NCBI GenBank assembly: GCA_002946415.1
Contig: NJPS01000035.1
Location: 62,001 to 126,000, forward strand
From: Rutstroemia sp. NJR-2017a BVV2
Taxonomy: Eukaryota; Ascomycota; Leotiomycetes; Helotiales; Rutstroemiaceae
Length of the DNA stretch: 64,000 nt
Direction of reading: 5' to 3'
How positions within the stretch are numbered: the stretch's first letter is position 1; every line of letters starts with the position of its first letter. This document shows, one piece after another, positions 14,055-25,960 of this stretch. The notes under the pieces were generated by a model, which did not search any database, was not told where the DNA came from, and saw nothing but the letters and a program-made list of their open reading frames with translations. Both the position numbers and the translations under genes were made by a program.

Positions 14055-17000
14055 TGAACTATAGTAGTAGATATAGTAATTGTATATATAAATAGCAATA
14101 TCGTTCTTAAGGTTATATTAATAGTACTAATAGATAAGTAGTAAAGTAGTTTTTCGAATACTAGGATATATAGTTATTATAGAGTTATAAATTTTATAGA
14201 TCAGAAAGGTATATAAATTAGTTATATCAGAGATAACTAAATAACCTTTATATAATAAAAGGCTATTTTATATAGAAAGCTTGACTTGGTTAGTAGTCGA
14301 TATAATTCTTAGAGATTACAAGTTTTTTATCTCTCGGTTTACTTATAAAATATATATAATAAGAGTTAATAGACTTGTTATATTATATAGCTCAGACTAC
14401 TGGAAGTTAGTTTCACAAAAGTAGATATATATTTAAGTAACAATTATCTAGAGATCTAATTGCTCTTTCTTCAATAGCTATTATACTCTTTTCTTCTTCT
14501 TAGCTTTGTTCTGGAAGTCCAATTTATCTGTTTGGTAAATTAAAGTATCAGCTAGAGAGTTCTGTTTTCTAGAATAGTATATAATCAAGAAGTAGTAATC
14601 GGTAAATAGTTCAGTCTAGTATACTTAACAAGTATTAAGAGATTTAGTTAATATAAAGTACTTTAGTATTTTGTAATTAGTATAGATATATATCTGGTAA
14701 AAGATACTAGTTAGTTTGATATATTAGTTTATAAATGATTTAACAATAGCTAGTATTTCCTTATTATATATCTTATAGTTGAGCTCTACTACTTATATAG
14801 TTTTTGAGAAATAAGTAATAGATAGATAGTTGTTTCTATACTTTTATAAAAGTATACTAGTTATTACTCTATTTGATATATCGGTTTCTAGTATATAGAG
14901 AAATATATAATTATAGTATTTGAGTAGAGGGATAGAGATTAGTATCTTTTTTAGTATATTAAATACTTATTAGTAGCTTTTATCGAAGTCGAAACAAGTT
15001 CTAGCTTTCGTTAGGTTAATCAAGGATTTTGCAATCAAGCTAAAGTTATAGATAAATCAGTAATAGAAGTTATAGAAATTTAAGAAAAATTTAATATCTT
15101 TTATAGTACTAAGATATTACTATTTTTATATAATAGCAACCTTTTCTGGATCTATTTCAATATCTTTGATGAAGATAATAAATCCTAAATACTTTGTTTG
15201 TTTGATATCGAATTTATACTTCTTTATATCAATCTGGAGATTAGTATCTTGGAAATATTATAGAACTAGTTTTATATATACTATATATTCCAGTTTATTC
15301 TCAAAGTAAATCAGAATATCGTCTAAGTAAGTAATATAGAATATATCTAGATAGTCGAAAAGTATATCGTTTATATAATACTGATAGGTTATAAAATTAT
15401 TTATTAGTCTGAAAAATATAATTTTGTATTTATATATTCTATAGTATATTCGAAAGATAGTATATTCTTCCGAAGTAAAGTCTATTCGAATATAGTGGAA
15501 AACTTAATAGATATCTAGTTTAGTAAAGACCTTTATATTTGTAATATTAATAAATATTTTGTTAATCAGAAATAGCAAATACCGATCTTTATAGATAAGA
15601 GTATTGAATATTCGGAAATTGATATAGAAATATAGACTATCTATAAGTTTCTTGATAAAAAAGATAAAGATTGCAAATAGTACTTAGTTAAACTTGATAA
15701 AATCTTTTACTAGATTCTCGATAAGATACTTCTTGATTATCTCAAGCTCTTCTAATAATATCTTATAAAATAGATTATATTTCAATATCTTTTTGTTATT
15801 ATCCTCTAAATAGATCTTATAGTTATAGAGATAATAAAGTAGTAGGATATCTGATTCGGTTTTGGAGAAGATATAAATATAGTTAGTATACTTGTTAGAG
15901 ATTAATAGCTCGATAGAATTATCTATTTGTAATAGTAAATATATTATAGCTTTTTGGGATTGAAGAAAGAGAAACTAGATTATAAAAGTTACTTTCTATT
16001 ATTCTTCGTTCTAAGTATCTCGATATTGATTGATTAGACTATCTAATTTTTGCAAAGTTATAGTAAATAGCTTATAATCGTTATATCTTTTATAAATAGT
16101 ATTTAAGATAGTATTCGAGATAATATAAATTTCAATAGTAAAAAGCTTATATATAGTAGAAAGTATCCAAAGAGGCTTTAGAAAGTACTTAGGAGCTAGA
16201 GGAAATAGTATTTCTATTATTCTTAACTTCTTTTCTATCTTAGTAGTATTTAGTTTTGCTAACTTCTTATAGAATAATCTAATATCAATTAGAATTATTT
16301 TAGCTATATTAGAATTCAATCTACTAGATAGAGCAAAATCGGGAAAAGTAAAGTCTAATTCCGATTCTTATAAATACTTTTTGGTTGATTTGTAAAGTAG
16401 GATGATTTTGTTAACTATTTTAGTCTAGATTTAGAAATATTTCTTTCTCTAGAATATATCTAATTATCTATCTCTCTAATCGGTATTAGCTTAGTAAAAG
16501 TAGTTAATTATAGATCGATTATCTAATTGTATTTCGAAGTTGATAAAATAGTTGAAGATACGAAGTAGATCAACTAGCTACTTAAGTTAGTAATAGATAT
16601 AATCTAAAAGTATATAGTTCTTAGCAAGCTATTGTTATCCTAGGATAATATATTGGGATCTAAGATAGATAATTAAAAAGAGAGTAAATAATTATATATA
16701 GCTATCGATTATAAGATTAAGTAAAGTATAATATATAATCTCCTAGCTACAAATACTATTATAACCTTTGATTTATAAAAGGGATTTCAAATATTTAAAG
16801 ATAGATTTTAAAATAGAAGAAAGATATTTAAGGAAAGATATATTGATAAATACGAAACTATTTGTTTTTGAGTTAATAAGAGTTTTGGATTAGATAAAGA
16901 AGTTATTCTTTATTAAAGTATAAAAGAATATTATATACTTTCTTCCTATCAAGGTAGTAAGATCCAAATATCTTATATCTCTTAGCTTATTTAGAAAAGA

Positions 17001-18577
17001 GTTTTTTACTAAATAATATCTTTTGTTCAGGTTATCTCTTGTTTTCATATAAGGATAACTACTTTAGTTTCTACTATAGGATCTTGTTCTTCAATAATAT
17101 CAATATAGTCTTCTTTGATAGATTCTTCTATTTCCACTTCTTCAACTATATAAGGAATATATAATCTAGCTTTTTCTGTACTATTAGTACAGAATAGTAT
17201 AGTACTATAGTTATAGACTGAAGTAGAAGAAAGAGTAGTTGAGAAATAACAAAGAGTATTAGTAAGTAATATAGAGATTATATTATAGGTTGTAGATATA
17301 GGTATTTGTAGTTATCGAGCTTAGACTGAGAGTTCTTAGCAACTTGAAATATATATAGATTTAGAGATCCTTTATATAAAAGTAGTAAAAATAGTTTTCG
17401 AAGTAAATAGATTAATTAACTTGATATTATCTTTATTTGATTCTAACTACTAATAAACTTTAATATCTCTTTGAAAATCAGAATTTACTATTCTATCTAT
17501 ACCTGATATACAATAGTAGAAATCGGTAATCTTGCTAATAAGATTATAATATATAGTAGTTTAGTTAGTAATCCTAGTAGTGATTATAAGAAGTCGGAAC
17601 TAGTAATAGAACTCGAAGAAAGTAAACTTATCTATAATTAGAATATAGTATTGATCTACTATTCTTTCTGCTTTAGAGGTATTAGTCAAGAACTCAGAAA
17701 CTTCTATAATTAGTTTATTAGTAATTAGAAATAACTACTATAGATATAAGTTCTTTAGGAATTCCAGAGTTATTCCTTCAATCTAATTAAGTATATACTG
17801 ATATTTTAGGTTCTCGCTAAATAGAGTTTGCTTATATATAAAAAGGTAGTTAAGAATTATTATCTTTTATAAAAAAGCTTTGAATAACTTACTATCGAAT
17901 AGTTTATTAGCTATATTTGCTATCTTCGGGATTTGCGAATATATAGAAGATATTATTAAGTTATATATTATAGAATATTAAGGAGCTAATAGTATCGATC
18001 TCTACCAAAAGTGGATAGTAGATAAAGATATAGAATTGCTTTCTTTAACTATTGGGAGAGGAATACTAACTGATCTTTGCTATTTAAGCTAATCAGACTA
18101 TTCTTTTAATTATTGTAAAAGGTCTTTATTATATAGCTTTAGTTCGATATATTTAGTAATAAGTTGTTTAAACTTATCGAGGTAATTCCTAGATCTTTTA
18201 TCTATAGCTCGAGAGGTAATAATATTAGATTCTGAGTTTTGTATCTTTTATTAAAAAAGGGTTTTGCTCTGATTTCTACTATTATTATTATTATCTATAC
18301 TAGCTCCTTCTTGGATATCGATATACTATCTAGAAAGTAGGGTACTACTAATAGTAGAATAGATATTAATTGAATACTTAGGAGATATTCTATTTATTAT
18401 TGTTATTATTGCTGAATAGAAGGTATATTATAAAGGTTGTTGATAATTATTATATATCGAGGATCTCTCGAAATAGATCTATTTTTATTATTTAGTAATT
18501 AGAGTAATTAAAGGTAAAAAGGGATAAATAGCTGATATTATTTGGATAACTGTTAGTCAGCTAATAGGATTATAAGT
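14055..18577 (-). pseudogene. Element C pol and gag remnants (right half)
   Basis: Runs parallel to element B throughout: integrase end near 14055-14500, RNase H near 14500-15000, RT near 15000-15800, linker/protease near 15900-17000, gag near 17050-18200. The only long open piece is 16319-16011, in the linker. Similarity to B is seen in strings such as the tatcttatagagtagattgtatttcaatat block at 10930, whose RIPed counterpart is near 15770. Coding is destroyed by AT-rich stops. Confidence 0.75.
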
Positions 18578-18799
18578 TATTAATAATATAATGAACCTTC
18601 AATAATAGAATAGATTTAGCTTTAGAATTAATAATTAAAGAACTAAGAGAACTTGAGAGCTCGAAGAGTTTAAATATAGGAGACTAGCCTAGGTTAATTA
18701 AGTACTATAATAGCTTAAGCTAGAAGTTTGATTAAGTAGAGAATATAATTATATATACTTTAGATAAGAAGTATAGCTAAGTATATAGAGTTTATTACA
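18578..18799 (-). repeat. Element C LTR
   Basis: 222 bp. It matches 22352-22574 in direct orientation and ends in tttattaca. About 160 bp to its left also match to the left of the second copy, so both copies carry 5' leader sequence on the same side. Confidence 0.8.
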
Positions 18800-19840
18800 A
18801 CTAGTACTTTACTTATTATTCAATTAACTTTCGTTATTCTCTATATTATTAAAAGATATAGAATAATTATCTTTTTTAATAATTAATAATAAGAACTTAT
18901 CTTCTTCTTTATTATCCTAATTTTATCGATTATCCTCTTTTTTATCTATAAAACTAGATCTAATACTTTCTTTTCTATTTATAAAGCTAGATTTACTATT
19001 CTTATCTTTATCTATTAGTTATTATATATTAGATTCTATATTATCTATAAAAAGTTATCTACTATTTATTAATCTAATTATAGATATTTATTTACTAATC
19101 TTCTACTTTTTTATATCTCTATTACTATCAATAAGGTAATTATCGAGATTAAAACTAGATATATCGAGTATTCCGATATTATTTGAAAAAGGATCTAAAA
19201 ATAAGTTACTTATAATAGATATAGAACTACTATTTAAATCAAATATAATATATTCTTGAATAGATACTGAATTAGATATAATATAATCTCGAGTAGATAG
19301 TAAATCAAATATAATATATTTTTAAATAAATATCGAAATAATAGCTAAATTATAAATAATTAATATTAAGAGATCTAATATCTCCTTATTATCGAAAGCA
19401 GAATAAGATATAGAAATAGTAGATAATTCTAAACTTTCTATTTTCTATAGATTTTCTTCTATAGCTCTAACTAGATTTGGTTAAATATAAATAAAAAGAT
19501 AAAATAAAGTTGAATTAGGAATAGAATTAAAACTATTTATTATAGAAATCTTATTATATTAACAAGCTAATTATATATTATTACAATATCGTTATTCCTC
19601 TAACGAGAATCTAGATCGAGATATAATTATAAAAGAAAGAGAATAAAGAATTGAAATATTTATTAATAGATATCTAAAGAAATATCGATAATATAAAAAA
19701 TAAATAATAAAAAGGAAATAACAAATTATCAATAAAGTAATAATAATTATTTAGTAATTATATAGTAATTATATAATGAAATACTTTATCTTTTTAAGAT
19801 ATAACTTATATTTTGCTTACTAAATCTGATCTAAGATAGA
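18800..19840. other. AT-rich intergenic DNA, no gene seen
   Basis: Very AT-rich, with scattered short direct repeats (for example gatctaatactttcttttctatttataaagctagat near 18958 and a similar unit just after). No coding frame or recognisable element. The right end, from about 19770, is a partial unit of the following tandem array. Confidence 0.6.
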
Positions 19841-20590
19841 GAGAGTTATATAATGAAATAGTTTATCTTTTTGAGTAAAGTTAATATAACTTAGTTACAA
19901 ATTGGTATAGAACTATATATAATTAATCAATTAATTGAGAATAATTAGAAGATAATTAGATAATAGTTAGATAATAGTTTGATAATTAGTTAACAAAAAT
20001 AACAAGATTTAGTACTATTATATTATATTTTGAATAAATCTATTTGAAATCTCAATCTATTTTTTATTTACTAGAATCTAATCTAAAGTAGAGAGAGTTA
20101 TATAATAAAATAATTTATTTTTTTAGATGAAGTTAATACAATTTGGTTGCAAATTAGTATAGAACTATATATAATTAATTAATTAATTGAAAGTAATTAG
20201 AAGATAATTAGATAATAATTAGATAATAGTTTGATAATTAGTTAATAAAAATAACGAGATTTAGTATTATTATATTATATTTTGAATAAACCTATTCGAA
20301 ATCTCAATCTACTTTTTACTTATTAGAATCTGATCTAAAATAGAGAAAGTTATATAATAAAATAATTTACCTTTTTGGATAAAGTTGATATAATTTAGTT
20401 GCAAATTAGTATAAAGCTATATATAATTAATCAATTAATTGAGAGTAATTAGAAGATAATTAGATAATAGTTAGATAATAGTTTGATAGTTAGTTAACAA
20501 AAATAACGAGATTTAGTACTATTATATTATATTTTGAATAAATCTATTCAAAATCTCAATCTGCTTTTTATTTACTAGACTACTAATTTC
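19841..20590. repeat. Tandem array, three copies of a 252-bp unit
   Basis: The landmark gaRagttatataat occurs at 19841, 20093 and 20345, exactly 252 bp apart. It is followed in each copy by the same series of blocks: tcaattaattgagagtaatt, repeated gataattagataatag, and tattatattttgaataaa. A partial copy precedes at about 19768. Differences between copies are mostly C/T and G/A, so the array was duplicated and then RIPed. No coding potential. It could be a minisatellite or the subterminal part of an unknown element. Confidence 0.85.
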
Positions 20591-20702
20591 TAATATATAT
20601 ACTAGTTTCTCGATCTTCTATTACTTTGATAGATTTCGATCTATATCTAGAATTATAGAAAAAATCTATAATATTTCTACTATAAATCGAAAGAGACTAA
20701 TT

Positions 20703-21253
20703 TGTTATTACAAATACTTATCTTCTGAATTATATAGAAGTAATTAGAATCTCGAGTACTAGAGATTATAATAATTAATAATACTATTATAAGTTTATTA
20801 TTAATAATAGTTATATAGAGAATCGATTATAATTATAATAGTAAATAAATAAATAATAATTATTATTAAATATAAAACTCTATATACTAAAGAAAACTAT
20901 CTAGTTATATAGATCTTTATTCTCTACTATCTTATTAGTTTTATCAATTTCTATTATTAGGACTACTAAGAGTTATTAGAATATTATATAATTTTAATCT
21001 AAAGTTCTACTAAAGATATTATTAATTACTCTAATACTTATTTATTTCTAGATACCTTATTTCTATAATACTATTCTTTATAAAGATATACCAATAATTA
21101 TAGATATCTTTTTCCTATCTCTATATTATAGGTATAGATATCTAAACTCTATTTTATTATATAATCTCTATATAATAGTTCGATTCTACCAAATAATAGT
21201 TAGTTACTCTTTAAGTTTAAAGTCTTTAGACTCTTATTCTAAATATATTATAA
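20703..21253 (-). repeat. Reverse-oriented solo LTR of family A
   Basis: Reverse complement of 6309-6857. It begins tgttattacaaatacttatcttctg and runs to the copy of the aggactttagacttagag block. Neither flank shows family A internal sequence, so it looks like a solo LTR. A target duplication could not be recognised after RIP. Confidence 0.75.
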
Positions 21254-22190
21254 TATTTATTTATTTAAAACTCTTACTTTAGAAGATCTATAATAAATCT
21301 CAAGTTACTAAAACTTTTCTTTTATTTATTTATAAGATTTCTTTTCTCTAAGAAGTACTATAAAGATCTTAATATATAATCTATTTCTAATAATATCTTG
21401 AACGAATATTTTTTGTTTTATTATATATATTTATAATTGATAGAGGAATATTATATTAGTTAGAGTAAATAGCTCTTTTATTTATCCTTCGAAATTATTA
21501 TAATATATAGTTTATAGATTATAATTAGTTTCTTTTGTTTATATAATCTATATAATAAATTAGATAATATAGATAGTAATAATAATCTTTATATAGAAGA
21601 ACTTATCTAAGAAATTATAATCTTTATAAAGTAGTATAGTATTGATTATATATTAATTCTATCTCTCAGAGATATAGTTTTAGAATATTATTATAGATAT
21701 AGATTACTATATATAGATCGAGATATCTTGTTAATTTATAGTTAAGAAAGATATTTGATTAATAACTAAAATATATAATAGTATCAATAAAATCAACTAC
21801 TAATTAGTATTAATTGGATCTTCTAATAAAAGTAATATATTCAAAAAAGGGAAAATCTAATAAAGTTATATAAACTTATATTGATATTTATTTAGGATAT
21901 TAAATTGAATATATAATAACTAGTTTATATTAATAGATAAAATCGTCTTATTCTTCTATAACTAACTAACTATATAATAATTTATTTATAATATATAATA
22001 AATATATTCCGAAGTTTTTTTTAATACTTTCTGGTATTTTAGCTTCGATATATATAAATATAAAGGTAGATATATAATAATCTAAAATATATATAGTTAT
22101 TTTGATAAGATATATTTTATATCTGAAATATAATAGCTTATATAGCTATTATCTAGCCGAAGCACCAATATTCCGATATTATTATTATAT
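21254..22190. other. AT-rich DNA, probably decayed repeat, no gene seen
   Basis: Strong A/T bias with short purine/pyrimidine runs and no open frame of note. It could be further RIPed transposon sequence; I could not align it to elements A, B or C by eye. Confidence 0.5.
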
Positions 22191-22574
22191 AGAGAATATA
22201 TTATAAAGATTATTAGTAATTATTATATATTGAGGATCTCTTAGAATAGATCTACTTTTATTATTTAGTAATCAGAGTAATTAGAGACAAAGAAGAATAA
22301 ATAACTGATATTATTTAGATAACTATTAGTATAGCTAGTAGGATTATAAGTTGTTAATAATATAATAAACCTTCAATAATAAAGTAGATTTAGTTTTAGA
22401 ATTAATAACTAAAAAACTAAGAAAGCTTTGGAGTTCGAAGAGTTTAAATATAGGAAATTGATTATATATAGAATATATAGTATACTAATACTATAATGAT
22501 TTAGATAAGAAGTTTAACTAAATAAGTCTTAGATAAAGAACTAACTCTAGATTGTTTTCATAAGATTCGTTACA
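22191..22574 (-). repeat. Second family C LTR (22352-22574) with truncated leader
   Basis: 22352-22574 matches the LTR at 18578-18799. The adjoining 22191-22351 matches 18418-18577, the internal leader beside that LTR. The rest of the element is missing on the left. The LTR ends within a few bases of the inverted-repeat arm that begins near 22579. Confidence 0.75.
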
Positions 22575-22578
22575 ATAT

Positions 22579-22802
22579 ATAATATTAGAAAACAAAGATA
22601 TAAAGAAATCGATATATATATAATATATTACCTTCTATCTCCACAATATAATATAGAACTATTATAGAAATTAGAATAAATAGAAACTATAATTGGAACG
22701 AAAAATAATTAATTTTCGCTCTATTTAGAGCCGCCGCCCAATCCGCGCGCCGGATCTCGACCGAATAGCGGTTATTCGTCGCGGAATAATAAAGTAGATA
22801 AA
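22579..22802. repeat. Left arm of an inverted repeat flanking the DUF829 gene
   Basis: Pairs with the reverse complement of 24222-24450 over about 220 bp. Shared landmarks are atatatataatatatta-cttctatc, ttttcgctYtatttagag and gtcgcggaataata. This arm keeps a GC-rich core (ccgcgcgccggatctcgacc, 22740-22760); the other arm reads a RIPed version. The arms may be the 5' ends of two opposed copies of one transposon or long terminal inverted repeats. Confidence 0.8.
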
Positions 22803-22814
22803 TTCTTATAGTTA

Positions 22815-23732
22815 CTAAGTTGCTTTATTCTCACAATTTATTATATTTATCCTCCAAAGTCTCTCCACAAAATCCCAATACCCCTCTTCCCCATCATTCC
22901 CTTTAAACAACTGCACGTGTTCAGCTCCCTCGACCAACTTCGTCACCACTGTATACCCCTGCTTCTCCGCCACCGTAGCATGTTTCTCAATATCCTTCCA
23001 GTCCATAGCCAGATCCTCTTTGCTATAGATATAGCCCCTTACGCAATCCATAGGCACGAATTTCGGATCATTTGTCCCATACGTCGGACTCCAAACCAAG
23101 TCCCTCCAAACCCATTTCGGCATCCAATTCACCGTCACGAACACCACCGACACAATCGCTAGTGACACAGCCATATACGGTAGCCACAAGTACAGAGGCC
23201 ATTTAACGGCAGGCACGGCAAGGGCATGCATATCGCGACGAAATTGTGGTATCCCGGGAGCGGAATCAAGGAGAAATGCTTTGGCAGGCAGAGCTTTTCC
23301 TGTGAGGGCTTGATAGGCTCCAGCGACGGCGTACATGCGCTTCACACCTCCATTGCTTAGCGCATGCACAAAGAGCCTCTCGTTGGCTTGACCCGGGGCC
23401 AGGATAGCGCTCACAGCTTCCTTGACATCCGCACGCCGGCGGGCCTCGGATTGGAACAGGAATTCTTTGGTGTTCGTGGTTGCCATAATGATACGAGCGG
23501 AAGGGTAGAGGCGCATGTAGTTCTTGCAGTAGTAGTCAATGTGCTTGGGTGCTGCGTTCATCCAGGAGCAGAGAAGGATGGTCGTCGGGTCTTGAAGGGA
23601 GCCGATGTTGGTGCTGGATTGTGGAGGCGTGTAGAGGCTGATTTTGGGGGAGAGACGGATAAACGCCGAAAGAGGCTTCGGGATCAAAGGTTTTGCATCG
23701 CCGATTTCGGTTGGAAGTGTCCTTGACGGCAT
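22815..23732 (-). CDS. PaxU/TMEM53-like DUF829 alpha/beta-hydrolase-fold protein
   Basis: A single-exon gene for 305 aa. The first ATG at 23732 (MPSRTLPTEI) is chosen because the family starts close to this point; an upstream in-frame ATG at 23855 would add 41 residues without homology character. The N-terminal half has the DUF829 opening TTILLCSWMNAAPKHIDYYC and a YPSARIIM strand. A nucleophile-elbow-like HALSNGG lies near residue 128, LLDSAPG near 155 and a C-terminal GAEHVQLF, giving candidate Ser, Asp and His. A hydrophobic segment (PLYLWLPYMAVSLAIVSVVF) near 175-200 suggests membrane association. Fungal relatives include PaxU of indole-diterpene clusters and animal TMEM53, but no biosynthetic partners lie nearby. 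It is a normal-composition island in AT-rich repeats. Confidence 0.88.
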   Translation of the reverse strand: MPSRTLPTEIGDAKPLIPKPLSAFIRLSPKISLYTPPQSSTNIGSLQDPTTILLCSWMNAAPKHIDYYCKNYMRLYPSARIIMATTNTKEFLFQSEARRRADVKEAVSAILAPGQANERLFVHALSNGGVKRMYAVAGAYQALTGKALPAKAFLLDSAPGIPQFRRDMHALAVPAVKWPLYLWLPYMAVSLAIVSVVFVTVNWMPKWVWRDLVWSPTYGTNDPKFVPMDCVRGYIYSKEDLAMDWKDIEKHATVAEKQGYTVVTKLVEGAEHVQLFKGNDGEEGYWDFVERLWRINIINCENKAT

Positions 23733-24221
23733 TTTGTTGAAGGGAATGAAGTTTTTCTTGATTTTAAAACGGAGTGGATTGCATGAATGCCTCCTGATTG
23801 AGGGGCTCGATGCAGACAAAAGTAGCAACAAATAGAGGGAAAGACGAACCTCCAAGATGCGAACCCGAGACGATTTTGTATAGGACTAAGAAGATATTTG
23901 ATCTCTCTTATCATTTCATCTGCCACGCTCGCGGCTGGGAGGCAACAGCCCCGTGATGCAAAAAGCACACGCCTCCCTCAAACTGTTGAGGGCTGAAGTT
24001 CGTCCGAATCGGAGATATTTAGAGATTGTAAGCTCAACAATTTTTAAGAGGACGAAGAAGAATCGACATTTGATACCTCGGCTCAGGACAGCTCTTTAGT
24101 GAAACTCCGCTTAGATCACTAATCACGAATACTTTGATTTGTAATAATTTTCTATAGAGGAAGGGGTATCTTTGATAACCCTGCTTTTTTGTCGCTTAAT
24201 TAAATAATTTTCAATATTATA

Positions 24222-24450
24222 TCTATCTTATTATTCCGCGACAAACAGCTGCTATTTGTTCGAGATCTAGTATATAAATTAGTTATTTTCTCTAAATAAA
24301 GCGAAAAATAGTTTTTTTATTTGTTCTATATATAGTTCTAGTTGGTTCTAGTTTATATAGCAATATTATAATATATAGTGTAGATAGAAGATAATATATT
24401 ATATATATAAAAATATCTTTATATTTTAACTTTCTAATTATATCTTTTTT
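24222..24450. repeat. Right arm of the inverted repeat (RIPed)
   Basis: Reverse-complement partner of 22579-22802. The GC-rich core of the left arm appears here as AT-rich sequence, as directional C-to-T decay would give. On the right it runs directly into the decayed reading frame at 24600-25960. Confidence 0.8.
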
Positions 24451-24599
24451 ATATTAATAGAAATTAGATATAGATAACAAGTTTTCTAAGTAATAGAATT
24501 ATATATTTCTTATTTGCTAGCAAGATATTAGAGAAATTCTTACTATAAATAAGAATATCTTAAAGATTACTATTCTTATCGATATTCTTCTTACTTTAT

Positions 24600-25960
24600 A
24601 ATATAGAACTTATTCGGATATACTTATTCCTAAAACGAGAACTATATATAGAAGGGTTTATCGATAATATATATTTAATTATAATAAGCTCGAATATAGA
24701 AACTAACTATAACAAATTTGCAAATATATATTAGAAGATTCTAAGATATTTTTAGTATTATAAGATATACTTTATATTAGCGAAATATAAACTTATTCAT
24801 TTTATAAGAATATAGAATAGATTTAATCTAGTAATTATAATCTAGTTCGAATAAGGAGTAGAATATATTCTATTATCAAGTATATAAATATTCGGTATTT
24901 AGCTTAATACTAAACTTAACTAGAAAGTATATATAAAGATAATTTGAGAAAAGAATATTATAATATTAACTATATTTAGTAGACTTAACTAGATAATCTA
25001 GAACTTGATATTATATCGAGTATAGATCTTATATATAGTATATATATATACTATACTAATATATAAAATAGAAGTATAATATAAATCTGGAAAGAGAGAT
25101 ATAGTTAAGTAAAAGCTCAAGTAAGTATAAATAGTATATCTATAAAAGATTATTAAAGTATATCAAGCTATATCTAATTATAAAGTAGAAGCAGAAATAG
25201 TAATTCTTCTAATTAGTATATACTATAATGAAAAACTTAGAAAATTCTTCGAATATCAGAAAGATATCTCTACCTAGCAAATCTATTAAGAATAATATTT
25301 ATAGATTCGGAAAAAAAAAGATAATAAGAAGATAAAATAGAAATTACCGAATATACCGATCGAATATATTAACTAAATAGAAATACTTAAGTCTAAGAAA
25401 TAAATATAAGAAATATAATAGATAAAAAATATAGCTAAATAATATAATATAATAGTAAAGAACTTAGTACTAAATAAAGATAGATTTAAACTATATAAAG
25501 AATTTAATAAAGTAGAGAATATAATACTTATTTAGAATAAAACAAAGTAGATAAATTATATATATTTCCTAAATATATAGAGTATACTAGATTATAAATC
25601 TCTAATCTATATATACTACTTTATTAATATAGAAATAGTTAAGTATATCTTTCTATACTATAATATCAAATAAATAAGAAAATAGTAGTAAGAAAAAATA
25701 ACTATTATTAAACTATTTGATAATCTAGAATAGATTTAATAGATAATTAAATAATTAATCTAGAATAGATAGTTCAAGTACTTTAGATTTACTAACTAAT
25801 TATAATATAAGTAATATAATTAAGGAATAACTAAATAATATAACTATAAAGAATAAAAGTAGAGTAAATATATAAAAATAGAAAATATAAAGTAGTATAA
25901 TTAATAGTTTTATCTAGAGAGATTCTATTGATATAATTAATTAGATTAAACTTCTTTATA
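24600..25960 (+). pseudogene. RIP-decayed reading frame of unknown identity
   Basis: On the plus strand, successive stretches read as long frames interrupted almost only by TAA/TAG at positions where CAA/CAG (Gln) would restore them. Examples are around 25100-25250 (KAQVSINSISIKDYQSISS) and 25380-25700 (DRFKLYKEFNKVENIILI). That is the pattern expected when RIP hits a coding sequence. I do not recognise the protein. Its position next to the inverted-repeat arm suggests it belonged to a transposon whose end is that arm. Boundaries are approximate. Confidence 0.45.

Larger units (their letters stand above)
6858..18799 (-). mobile_element. Element C: old RIPed Gypsy element on the minus strand, split by element B
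   Basis: Two pieces, 6858-7642 and 14050-18799, form one minus-strand Gypsy element once the insertion B (7643-14049) is removed. The left piece parallels the integrase/chromodomain end of B: the ggtgggaggtctccgaat block at 7144 corresponds to ggcggtaggtctccaagc near 8728. The right piece parallels B's integrase, RNase H, RT, protease and gag. It ends in an LTR at 18578-18799. Stops and AT bias are far denser than in B. Its other LTR is not identified, and element A may have landed across it. Confidence 0.8.

Noticed and set aside
24600..25960. Identification as a Starship captain (DUF3435) recombinase
   Set aside because: The position beside an element end is suggestive, but I could not match any conserved motif in the decayed translation.
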